Assembly (NCBI GenBank): GCA_027576995.1
Contig: JANBQC010000740.1
Span: forward strand, 1-12,151
Direction: 5' to 3'
Source of the DNA: Dimargaris cristalligena
Lineage: Eukaryota; Kickxellomycota; Dimargaritomycetes; Dimargaritales; Dimargaritaceae
Length of the DNA stretch: 12,151 nt
The notes under the pieces: model-generated
The model's input: the letters and a program-made list of their open reading frames with translations, nothing else
Told to the model about the DNA's origin: nothing
The model's database searches: none
Shown here: positions 1 through 7,801 of the stretch, piece after piece
How positions within the stretch are numbered: the first letter of the stretch is position 1
Layout: each line of letters begins with the position of its first letter
Program-made: the position numbers and the translations under genes

Positions 1-647
1 TTTATCTACCTGCCCTACTCGGCATCTTTGTTATTCTTATCTATAGTTCTTGGCCCTACTCGGCCCACTTGGTTACAATACAGCCTTGTTGAATTACTCC
101 CATATAGTTGCAGCTCAGCCGGTTTATCGATATTCCCAAAGTACTTTAATGTGTGAAAAGCCGAAGAAATCTTCTTTTAGGTTTCAACTAGAATCATGTA
201 TGACAAAGAAAGAGAGGAACATATGTTCGTCTGACTACGCGTAATGATTTTAGAAGTGGAAGCGAGAAGGGAACGGGGTAGTCTGCCGCCAAAGAAACTA
301 GGTGAAGGAACGAGCATATACTAGATAATACTGATGGCAGTGCCAATAATAATAAAAATCGCCCGCCAAATTAAAATACGGTTTTGAGGGAGGGGGGTGG
401 GTTATGGATATGTGGAAATAGATAATAGCTAAGGAAGGGTATGCGAGAGCTATAGTTGAAGAGGTGAGCAGATGGTTACTGAATAAAAATGAAATCGAAG
501 ATAACGCATATGATGAACAGCTTACAGGCTCAGATACAGTACGGAAATGTAAGCAGTAGTGGGGCAAGAAAGAGTGGCCATGGATCCGATATACTTAGGC
601 AACTGAAAAGGCAAAGCGAGGCGAATCCAACGTTAGGTTGTGTATAG
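1..647. other. Non-coding spacer left of the Hsp40 gene
   Basis: This AT-rich stretch has no reading frame with recognisable protein content; the two longest open frames (about 64 and 89 codons) resemble nothing and sit in low-complexity DNA. Apart from the short direct repeat near the left edge and the poly(A) signal just to its right, I see nothing here. Confidence 0.6.
12..64. repeat. 12-bp direct repeat, two copies
   Basis: The 12-mer GCCCTACTCGGC occurs at 12-23 and again at 53-64, 41 bp apart start to start. Flanking bases differ between the copies, so the repeat is short and exact. It lies at the window edge, so further copies outside cannot be excluded. No function is apparent. Confidence 0.6.
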
Positions 648-653
648 TTTATT
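648..653 (-). terminator. Candidate poly(A) signal of the Hsp40 gene
   Basis: Read on the minus strand this is a perfect AATAAA hexamer, about 133 nt downstream of the Hsp40 stop codon. Position and orientation fit a cleavage/polyadenylation signal. The call is inferred from the hexamer and spacing only. Confidence 0.5.
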
Positions 654-786
654 CACCAAGAACAGATGCGTATATAATCAGCGAATGGGCGATGCAAACG
701 AACAAGAGTGGAGACAAGGGGGAAATAATGTCAAAATGGACCGTTTGCTTGATTGATTGTGCCCGTCACCACTACGATCCTGCTGC

Positions 787-2267
787 TTATTGCTGGGCAC
801 ACTGGACACCGGGTCCGCCGTGGCCACCGTGCATTTCATCGTCACTATCGCCCTCCATATTGTGGGCCCGCGACTTTTGCGAGGCATCCAGGTTGCTGAG
901 GTACACCTCTTCGGCCTCGGTTTCAGGCACAGGGGACAGAGCGGGGCGGGCCGGTAGAATGGCTTCGAGCTGAGCGATCGTCTCGGGGTTGGTCCAGTTG
1001 GCGGCGGGGAAATCGATTTGGAAGTTGATGAAGAGGTTGCCGTTGTTGTGGTGGCGGTACGAGGGCATACCCTCGCCGGTGATGCACTTGGTGTCGCCGG
1101 GCTTGATGACCTCGCCGGGCAGAATGTTCACAACCAGCTTGCGGTCGTCCAGGTGCTTCAGGTGGAATTTTCCACCAGCTAGAGCGGTCAGCAGGTCAAT
1201 CTTGGCATCGTAGTACAGGTCGTCGCCCTTGCGCTTGAGATAGGGGTGGGGCTTCTCCTCGACCACAATGACGACATCGCCGGGGATGGTATCGGGGGCC
1301 TGGTCGGCCTCGCCGTTGAAGACGATCTTCTGACCGTCCTTCATGCCCTTGTCAACGTGGACCTCGAACACCTTGCGTTCGGAGACAGTCTTCTGGCCGT
1401 TACAGCCCTTGCACCGGCTCTTTTCGGGAATGATTTGACCGGCACCGTTACATTCGGAACAGGTTTGCTGGATCTGCTGGACCATGGGGCCCAGGTGCCG
1501 CAGAGTGACCTTGATACCCTGGCCGTTACAGCCGGAGCAGGTACGCACGTCCTTGCCGCCCTTGCCGTCGCACTTGGAACACAGAATGGTTTTGTTAAAG
1601 GCCAGCTTGGTGGTCTTACCCTTGTACAGTTCTTCCAGGGACACCTTGAGCACATATGCGGTATCCTTGCCCCGACGAGGACCAGCGGGCTGGCCCCGAC
1701 GACCACCACCACCGAAGCCGCCGCCGCCACCACCGAAGAAGTGGGAGAAGAGGTCCTCAGCGGTCATGCCGCCTTCCATACCGCCGCCGTTGAGGCCTTC
1801 CTCGCCCGCACGGTCGTAGATCTCGCGCTTCTCGCCGTCGGACAGAATCTCATAGGCATGGGAGATTTCCTTGAATTTTTCGCCCTCGTTGGGGTTCTGT
1901 AGAGATGGTAAAGTACAATAGAGTGGGAGAATGGCTTGGTGAGAAAGGGGTTTTCAGGGTTGGATGACCATATAGAAAGTGAACTGGCCCCTTGAGCCGC
2001 ACAGACTAAACTAAATAACCGGTAGCGGGTAGAAATAATGGTAATAGTAGTAGTAGACTAAGGGGGTATAATGGAGAGAACAGGGAGCCATCAGAGGTAA
2101 GGAAAATTACCGAACAAAGAGGTCCAAAAGAGACCAACAGGAGTGGAAAGACTTACCTTGTCAGGGTGATACTTCAGTGCCAGTTTCCGGTAGGCCTTCT
2201 TAATTTCGGAATCGGTGGCGGAAGGGTCCACGCCGAGCGAATCGTAAAGCTTAGTTTCCTTGACCAT
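787..2267 (-). CDS. YDJ1: Ydj1/DNAJA-type Hsp40 co-chaperone (type I DnaJ), two exons
   Basis: This is a type I J-protein that stimulates Hsp70 ATPase and delivers non-native polypeptides in the cytosol and at ER/mitochondrial surfaces. Exon 1 is 2267-2157 (37 codons) and exon 2 is 1896-787, giving 406 aa; yeast Ydj1 is similar in size (409). Domains in order: J-domain about 1-70 with the invariant HPD at 34-36; a short Gly/Phe region about 74-112 ([11 protein letters not shown]); a cysteine-rich domain 143-206 with four CxxCxGxG-type repeats (Cys143, 157, 183, 199), the last ending GQK instead of GxG; then two client-binding beta domains. The C-terminus is CAQQ, a CaaX box with X=Gln, which predicts farnesylation. 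The start is [13 protein letters not shown], as in Ydj1/DNAJA homologues. The exon join restores the uninterrupted J-domain reading [17 protein letters not shown] heat-shock element lies upstream. Codons strongly prefer C or G in third position. Confidence 0.96.
1897..2156 (-). other. Spliceosomal intron (260 nt) in the Hsp40 gene
   Basis: On the minus strand the donor is AAG/GTAAGT (GT at 2156-2155) and the acceptor is CTCTACAG/AAC (AG at 1898-1897). The intron is phase 0, lies directly after HPDK (residue 37), and its removal joins two halves of an otherwise perfect J-domain. A CTTTAC near the acceptor may be the branch site, but this is weak. I see no gene or RNA element inside it. Confidence 0.93.
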
Positions 2268-2650
2268 GGTGATTGTCTAGTATGCAGTAAAAAGAAACCG
2301 AGAAAACGGAACCAATGCAGATGAAGGAGGAAATAGGGAAGATGGAAGGGGAAACAAACAGATAGCACACACACACAGAGACAGGTAGACAGAAAGGGAT
2401 GCTCTCCAGCAGAAAACGACTACAGCAGATTACTCGGGGCGGCAAAAACACACACAAGGCACTCGTATCGTAAAAAGAGAGGCAGGTGGGGGAGGGAAAT
2501 AGACGTATAAAAAAGAGCAAAGGCTGTGCCAAGAGAGAGGGGGAATGGAAGAGAGTTAGAGTTAAGTGATCAGACGGTGAGCCAACCAGACGAGAGATCC
2601 AAGTCAGTTAAAGAAAGCAGGCGAACGCACGAGAAAAAAAAACACCAGAG
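2268..2650 (-). promoter_or_regulatory. C/T-rich, ATG-free leader/core promoter of the Hsp40 gene
   Basis: The plus strand here is strikingly purine- and A-rich, so the strand read by the gene is pyrimidine-rich. CT-rich tracts around transcription starts are common in fungal genes. No ATG occurs on the minus strand from the start codon back to about 2772, so any transcript start in this range gives a leader without upstream AUGs. It holds a (CA)6 microsatellite at 2366-2377. The nearest TATA-like string reads TATAAAAAA on the plus strand at 2506-2514, in reverse orientation to the gene, so it is a weak candidate. Confidence 0.4.
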
Positions 2651-2670
2651 TTTCTCGAAAGACCCCGAAA
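2651..2670 (-). promoter_or_regulatory. Candidate heat-shock element (gapped HSE) of the Hsp40 gene
   Basis: The plus-strand sequence divides into four contiguous pentamers, TTTCT CGAAA GACCC CGAAA. Three fit the alternating nTTCn/nGAAn units bound by Hsf1 and the third is replaced by GACCC, which is a gapped HSE. It lies about 385 bp upstream of the start codon of a gene whose homologues are heat-inducible. The motif is seen directly; its use by Hsf1 is inferred. Confidence 0.5.
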
Positions 2671-4441
2671 AATGGTTGGATAGAAAAAGAGGACTACTCT
2701 ATTATTAATGAGAAAGGCAAGTCCAATGGGGCGGTAAAAGTGGGGTTCACTATAAAATTACCGACCACCACACATATGTACAACACAACCTAATCCTTTT
2801 AGTCAGGGATTAGTCACACAAGGAGAGTGAGGTAATAGAAGGGGAAAGAACAAGTAGATATCTCTTTATACAAAATACACACACAGTCGGGCAGAGAGAG
2901 AGGGGGGCTCAGTAGTATACCAAAAGTTGTTTTGTATACCTCAGAAAATAAGTAAGTGACAGGAATTAATCCACAGAATGCGAATGGGGAGAAGGGGTTT
3001 CGATTGGGGGGGAATTATCGCAGCGTGGACCAGACTTGGTGCAGACAGTGACTAAAAGTTGCTGGAAACAGCACCGCCGATGGAGGTAGATGGCGAGATA
3101 AAAGGAACAGAGTAATAGTGTAGAATAGGGGGAGACTTGCAGTGGTACCCGGCACACCGAAGGCTTTTATAGTCGAGGCGTATCACATATTTAGCAGCCT
3201 TGTTGTATACAAGTCATGTATGCATATATGTATGCGCATTTATTCGCGACCACTCACTTTACTTCAGTCAGTAGGTATTATATTGTATTTATTCCTTCTA
3301 TGCGATTCTGCCACCCATCACCATTTCCAGACCAAAATGTATTGAACTAGTTAAAAGCCATCAGATACCACCTGAGAGAGGCTTCTGGAACACCACCACC
3401 ATCCCCTTATTAGATAACCCTGTCCAAAAGCCCTTCGGGGATGCCTTGTCAGTGGCTGGGGGAGATGCCAGTGTTTGTGTACGCCAATAGGATGTATAGA
3501 GTGGAGTTTCTCGATTAATCATCAATGGCCAACCTCTCCCCAATCTCCAGTTCGGGGCCTGGGAGGGCATTTAAGGGGTGCATCGCAAATGTCTACTATC
3601 GGTGCAGTAAGTCTTGGCTTTGAGTAGAGGAGAATGGGCGTGGGCGCCGGCGTGGAATGTTGGTCACCACGATATCCAGTTAGATTGACCCTATGTACTA
3701 TACCATCCCACTTGCCTGTCCCTAGAAATGCCGCTTAATCGGTGGCGGCAACGGGTTCCACGGAATCGAGCTGTAGAAGAGAAGCCAGTCACTCCCGCAC
3801 CGCTTGTCTTCCCCAGAGTTGTTAAGCCTATCATTGGCATCCCCTTTTTGTTTTCACCAAAATATGTTTGGAAACTACTGCTACTGCGTGGTGATTGAAA
3901 CGTCGAGGCCACGTGAACCTGGTCGGGTAACCTTTTATATATCGCCCACATACATATAAAAATCCCCTTACCCATTCACCTTAGGTCAAGGAGGGGAGTA
4001 GTAGTGGTGCTATGATTTACGAAGGATTATACGAAGATGGTATACTTCTTAAGAAACACCAAGCCAGGTCTTAACTGTAGTCACCTGCTCGGGGAGACGG
4101 GCCCCTTATTAAATAGGCCAGTTGAATTTATGATGCCATTTTTATTAGGTAAGGCACATTTGCCCATTAGCCGCGTTGGTAAGCGCTGGCCCTGCTATGA
4201 AAGGACATACATAAAGGAATTGAGTCCAACAATCAATAGAATGGTCGAGAAGAGGGCCGCGCTTCCGCTAAGATAAGGCGAGCGCAAGATGTTCCAGGTG
4301 GGATCCGACTCCTGAATAGTATAGACCAACATATATAAATAAAAAATACACGCCAGTGTATATAATATCCACCCAAGTAAGGCCGGCGGGGTTAGCAGTG
4401 GGTTGTAATATATTACCGATAGTAAAAACCACCCATGTTGA
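2671..4441. other. Intergenic spacer, no gene recognised
   Basis: No reading frame here can be supported. Several open frames of 56-102 codons occur on both strands (for example minus 3361-3570, minus 3691-3975, plus 4037-4276, and hydrophobic overlapping minus frames at 4195-4534). None has a recognisable domain, they overlap one another on opposite strands, and none shows the C/G-ending codon preference of the confident genes. A small partial inverted repeat, TGTATGCATATATGTATGC, lies around 3217-3236. Confidence 0.5.
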
Positions 4442-5080
4442 GCAAAATATGTAGAGCGGGCCATGGAAGCGGATGGGTCGGTCGAACCCAGTACCACTAG
4501 CACACAGATTTACCGGCCTTACCTTAACAACCACTCGGGAGGTGGATTGGTTATGCCAGCCGTTCGGGTAGATGTAGTCGCCGGACCAGGAGGCCTCGCC
4601 TGTTGGGTTATCCTGTGGAATGGGTTAACCGGAAACGAGGTGGATAAAAAAAGTATGAGTGGGTTTTATGTTAGCATTGTGCCTGGGAATGAAGGGACGA
4701 AGATGCCAATGCCCTAGTGGCTTAAACGGGGGCATTATGGATTGTCCGGAATCCCATACACACAAAGTAAAGGGATGGGCCTGTTTGGTTTGCTTTGCTT
4801 TGAGGGGGGAATGTTCCACCAATGGGCATTTAGTCCAGCACTTTGGAATTACCTACCGGAAGACGGTACTTATGGCCAACTCGATACATTAGGGTTTAAA
4901 GTGGGCGCGAGTGATTGGTGTATGTTTAGCGAATCGGTTTTCTTGGGAGGGAAATGGAGGGAGGAAGAAGGGCGGAAGAGACTTATAAAAAACACTACTA
5001 TACAAACAACAGGAAAACGAGTATACTTTCAGAATGCCAATGGTCTTTTGGTGGGACACTACTACAACGTAGGCGGTTGA
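4442..5080 (+). other. Stop-poor tract, possible decayed or multi-exon gene (unproven)
   Basis: One plus-strand frame runs from 4442 to the TGA at 5078-5080 (about 213 codons) with only one internal stop, a TAG at 4715-4717. A first ATG lies at 4463. The conceptual peptide is rich in Gly, Trp and Tyr and shows loosely repeated hydrophobic-strand/Gly/Trp patterns roughly 34-42 residues apart, for example around RVDVVAGPGGLACW and KRVYFQNANGLLVGHYYN, which faintly recall beta-propeller or lectin blades. The TAG could be removed by a short intron (possible donors near 4640 or 4670, acceptor ending at 4717), or could mark a pseudogene. Against a gene: codon use lacks the C/G-ending bias of the neighbours, other frames on both strands are also unusually open here, and no family is recognised. 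Chance remains a real possibility. Confidence 0.22.
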
Positions 5081-5764
5081 AAAACCAGCAGGGTAAATGG
5101 TGCTGTTTTCTTTTCGTCATGAAAACTGCTGTATCTAACGAGCGGCAGGCTGTATATGGAAGCCCCGCACCACATATACCAATAATAATAGTGAAGTTGC
5201 ACAAACCTATATGGAATAGGAGATATAATAATCCTGGCATACACACCGTATTCTCCATATGGCTAGGTTTTGTGCTAGCACACTAAATACAAAATACAAG
5301 CAGTCTGGGCTAGAATTGCCAGGGCTAAGTTGTAGTATAAGCCAAAGCCCATGGTGCATATTTCTTGCCGCGAAGGCACGAGGACTATTAATGACGAATT
5401 CATTGGTGGATATTACAAAGGCACACCGCCTATGCACGTGCATCTTGGTGAGGACTGGATTGGGGGTACTAATTTAAAATAATCAGCTAGATAGTTCGAA
5501 ACTAACATGGGGTGATGGTTCATGAAAAACGCAACAGACAAAACGTGCTATTTAATAAATAAAATATTGAGAAATGGGCGGGGTTATGGTGTGCTGTAGA
5601 GTGCCTTTTTGAAACGACCTAGGGCCACTGTCTTCTACGGCTCGAACTAAGCGAACATCCTTCTAATACCAGTGTCTAAAGTGTTGCTATAAAATAACCG
5701 AGACCTAAGGGAACGGTGGCGGTATAACGCCAGCCATTGCTTGTCTCAAGAAGCTAGGTGAGGG
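5081..5764. other. Intergenic spacer downstream of the R3H gene
   Basis: No gene is supported. A short plus-strand frame of about 48 codons (5336-5482, TAA at 5480-5482) encodes a peptide with INDEFIGGYYKGTPPMHVH and is followed by overlapping AATAAA hexamers at 5554-5563. This could be the last exon of a gene extending from the stop-poor tract to the left, but a frame of this length is expected by chance. Confidence 0.4.
5551..5556 (-). terminator. Candidate poly(A) signal of the R3H gene
   Basis: On the minus strand this reads ATTAAA, the commonest AATAAA variant, about 208 nt beyond the R3H-gene stop. The same AT-rich block carries AATAAA on the plus strand (5554-5559 and 5558-5563), so it could serve either strand or simply be AT-rich DNA. 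Confidence 0.3.
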
Positions 5765-6970
5765 TCAGGACGAGAGTAACTCAACCAGTCGGCGGGTTGG
5801 CCATTGGTATGGGGGATGTGATAATGTTGGCTGCTTCGCCGGAATCTCCTTCTCAGGTAGCTGATACAGATTCGGGTGGAAGACATAAATGACCCGCTTG
5901 CCATCCGTCTGGGTCAGACTAATGGACCGGAGGTGATAGTATTCGCTCACCAGGTGGATGATGAAGCGGGACAGAGGATCCGTCTCCCAGGAAAGGAAAC
6001 GCGGGAAGCGGACAGGTTTACTATCCGAAGCAGAATGGTGGTGGTGGTAATGACTTTCAGGCGTGACCAAATCGTCCGAGGGTGAGTCAACCAGGAGTTC
6101 GTGGGAGAGGAGAACCAGGTCCTCTTCGTCACCCTCGTCCTCCTGGCGCAGCTGGACTGTATTAGGATCGATGGGGTCCCCAGTGGGAATAGTCGCGTGG
6201 GGGTTCACCATCAGCCACTCGTCGTCGGTAAATTCCGCTACTGGTGGAGTAAGTGAGGCGGGGGGAGAAGGGGAGGAGGGGGCCAGGGCCGAGGAAGGAG
6301 ACGCGGGGCGTAGGTCAGCAGCCACTGCCACTGCCGTGTCATCCTGGTCCACCGAGGTCGGGGGAAACCACACTCTCAGGCCAGCCGTAATTTGGGACTC
6401 GTAGTGCTCAACCATGGCCTGCACCACGGGCCGTTCACGGAACCGACGGTTGTGAGGGCCTCGAAGGCCGGCGGGGACCAAAGCCCCAGCGGCTGGCATC
6501 CCGGCCAACTTAGGGGCGGAGGGCTGGGGGGACTTGAAGTTGGGTTGGGCGTGGTGGAGGGCCCGCTTATCGTTCATCAGAATGGCACGCACCTTCCCGG
6601 CATCGAAGCGCAGCGGGTAGAGGGGGCGAAACTCCGAGAGCGGAGGTAGGGTGGGGTCGGTGAGCAGATGGCGAGCGGGGTTGTCGCACAGTTCATTGTT
6701 GCTCTGGCGGCGCAGATGGCGGCGGCCGGTTCGGCGGGAGGACTCGGAATGTTCACGTGAATGGGACCGGCGCGGGGCCGACTGGGAGGAGGAATTCAGC
6801 TTTCCCCCGCCGAGCGCGGCACGCAGACTGGCCAGCAGCTCGGGGGCTGGCGAGTCCGCGGAATCCTGGGACGGATTAAAATTTGGGGATATCGGGGGTA
6901 GTGGATAGAAGCGCACCCGTGGGCGGGAGTCCACAGACTGCTCGGGCGCGCTGGTCGAGGTGGTGCGCAT
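5765..6970 (-). CDS. R3H-domain nucleic-acid-binding protein (R3HDM4-like), single exon
   Basis: This is a 401-aa protein with a C-terminal R3H domain at about 318-368. The segment DPLSRFIIHLVSEYYHLRS contains the defining Arg-x3-His (Arg335, His339), followed by the strand GKRVIYVFHP. R3H domains bind single-stranded DNA or RNA. The organisation and the stretch after the R3H helix resemble human R3HDM4 and fungal R3H proteins with an R3H-associated N-terminal domain; residues about 110-200 (including GLRGPHNRRF and PVVQAMVEHYES) may be that domain. The rest is low-complexity: a basic Ser/Arg region (66-90), a Pro/Ser/Ala linker (220-245), an acidic patch (276-284) and a His cluster HYHHHH (307-312) just before the R3H. 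The ATG is the first after an in-frame TAA five codons upstream. The gene is divergent from DUS3. The biological role is unknown; RNA binding is inferred. Confidence 0.88.
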   Translation of the reverse strand: MRTTSTSAPEQSVDSRPRVRFYPLPPISPNFNPSQDSADSPAPELLASLRAALGGGKLNSSSQSAPRRSHSREHSESSRRTGRRHLRRQSNNELCDNPARHLLTDPTLPPLSEFRPLYPLRFDAGKVRAILMNDKRALHHAQPNFKSPQPSAPKLAGMPAAGALVPAGLRGPHNRRFRERPVVQAMVEHYESQITAGLRVWFPPTSVDQDDTAVAVAADLRPASPSSALAPSSPSPPASLTPPVAEFTDDEWLMVNPHATIPTGDPIDPNTVQLRQEDEGDEEDLVLLSHELLVDSPSDDLVTPESHYHHHHSASDSKPVRFPRFLSWETDPLSRFIIHLVSEYYHLRSISLTQTDGKRVIYVFHPNLYQLPEKEIPAKQPTLSHPPYQWPTRRLVELLSS

Positions 6971-7006
6971 CGCGGGTAGACGTTAGGTAGGTGTAGGTGT
7001 AAAGGG

Positions 7007-7018
7007 GGTATATATAAC
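7007..7018 (-). promoter_or_regulatory. TATA-like element of the R3H gene
   Basis: A TATATATAA run (plus strand, mostly self-complementary) sits 37-48 bp upstream of the R3H start codon, with no ATG between it and the start. Spacing to the ATG implies a very short leader or transcription starting slightly further upstream. The call rests on motif and position only. Confidence 0.35.
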
Positions 7019-7736
7019 AAGGACAGTAAATACTGCAGAGTTTACTTGGGCGGACTACGGTGGTGCGGCCAGGTAAACGAATGGAGGGGTGGTTGAGGGA
7101 TAAGTAGAAAAGAAACGGAGTCAAGAATAGGGAAGCCAGGGTGTACTCTGACTGAGGGGTAAATAAGGGAGGGAGGGAAGGTAATTGTTGGATAATGCCA
7201 CTGCGCAGTAGCATTGAAGGAATGTATGCATTTGGGCACCTGACTAAATCCTATCTTTAATGATCATTTGTCCCTGATCTGATGGCCTGGGTCTTTTGTC
7301 TTAGCTGTGAATGCGAGTGTGTGTGTGGTACACGCCCTCACCTATGTTCAGTGGGTTAGCGAATGATAATGGCCGATTGATTTGACCCGATCAACTTGCA
7401 CTATTCTATAGCCTGATTTCTCTAATATTAATTTATTACCCTTCGTACTTTAGCATTATACCTCGTCCTCATGAAACTGTTGGGGACAGGCCGAGAGCGA
7501 GGGTAAGAGAAAAGTGGAAGTATAAAGCGGGGGTACACACCCCCTTCCCTCCAAAACTACAAGGATTAAAGGTGTAATTTCCTTGGCCCGCTTCTATTTT
7601 TTTTCTTCCTTACTTGAAGGGCCTATCATTATTTTCCTATTTTTTCTGTATATAGACGGGCCAACTAACTCGGCTCAAAGTTGCCTCTTTTCTAATTGAC
7701 AACGAGATTCACTGCGACTGCGCTCCATTTCGCTCC

Positions 7737-7748
7737 ATATATTTATAC
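7737..7748 (+). promoter_or_regulatory. TATA-like element of DUS3
   Basis: ATATATTTATAC lies 54-65 bp upstream of the DUS3 ATG on the correct strand, and no ATG occurs between it and the start. A second candidate, TATAAAG, is at about 7521-7527, roughly 275 bp upstream. The proximal one is preferred by distance. Confidence 0.35.
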
Positions 7749-7801
7749 TAGCGTATTTATCTTTAGTTAGTCGCGTCCCGCCTAGTTGCATTCCATTCGC
7801 C

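Larger units (their letters stand above)
6971..7801. promoter_or_regulatory. Shared divergent promoter region of R3H gene and DUS3
   Basis: These 831 bp separate two head-to-head genes and contain no supportable coding sequence. TATA-like strings lie near both ends. A T-rich run (TTTTTTTTCTTCC, about 7598-7610) could act as a nucleosome-excluding poly(dA:dT) tract. A short GT-repeat GTGTGTGTGG lies near 7318-7328. No heat-shock element or other named operator was recognised. Confidence 0.55.

Noticed and set aside
1246..1902. A 218-codon plus-strand open frame opposite the Hsp40 gene
   Set aside because: It is an antisense shadow of GC-rich coding sequence; the minus-strand Ydj1 reading explains every base, including domain motifs and splice sites.
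3688..3975. Protein-like frames on both strands of the same segment (plus from 3688, minus from 3975)
   Set aside because: Both strands look equally plausible, neither has a domain or the codon bias of the real genes, and lengths are within chance expectation.
4195..4534. Two overlapping hydrophobic minus-strand frames (about 88 and 102 codons) resembling a small membrane protein
   Set aside because: Two frames of the same AT-rich DNA both look hydrophobic, which is expected from T-rich codons. Both begin at GTG codons rather than ATG, and no family is recognised.
4480..4560. A tRNA-like stretch on the minus strand (GAGTGGTTGTTAAGG followed by GGTTCGACC)
   Set aside because: The segments resemble A and B boxes, but the acceptor and anticodon stems do not pair and the T-loop is offset within its hairpin, so no cloverleaf forms.
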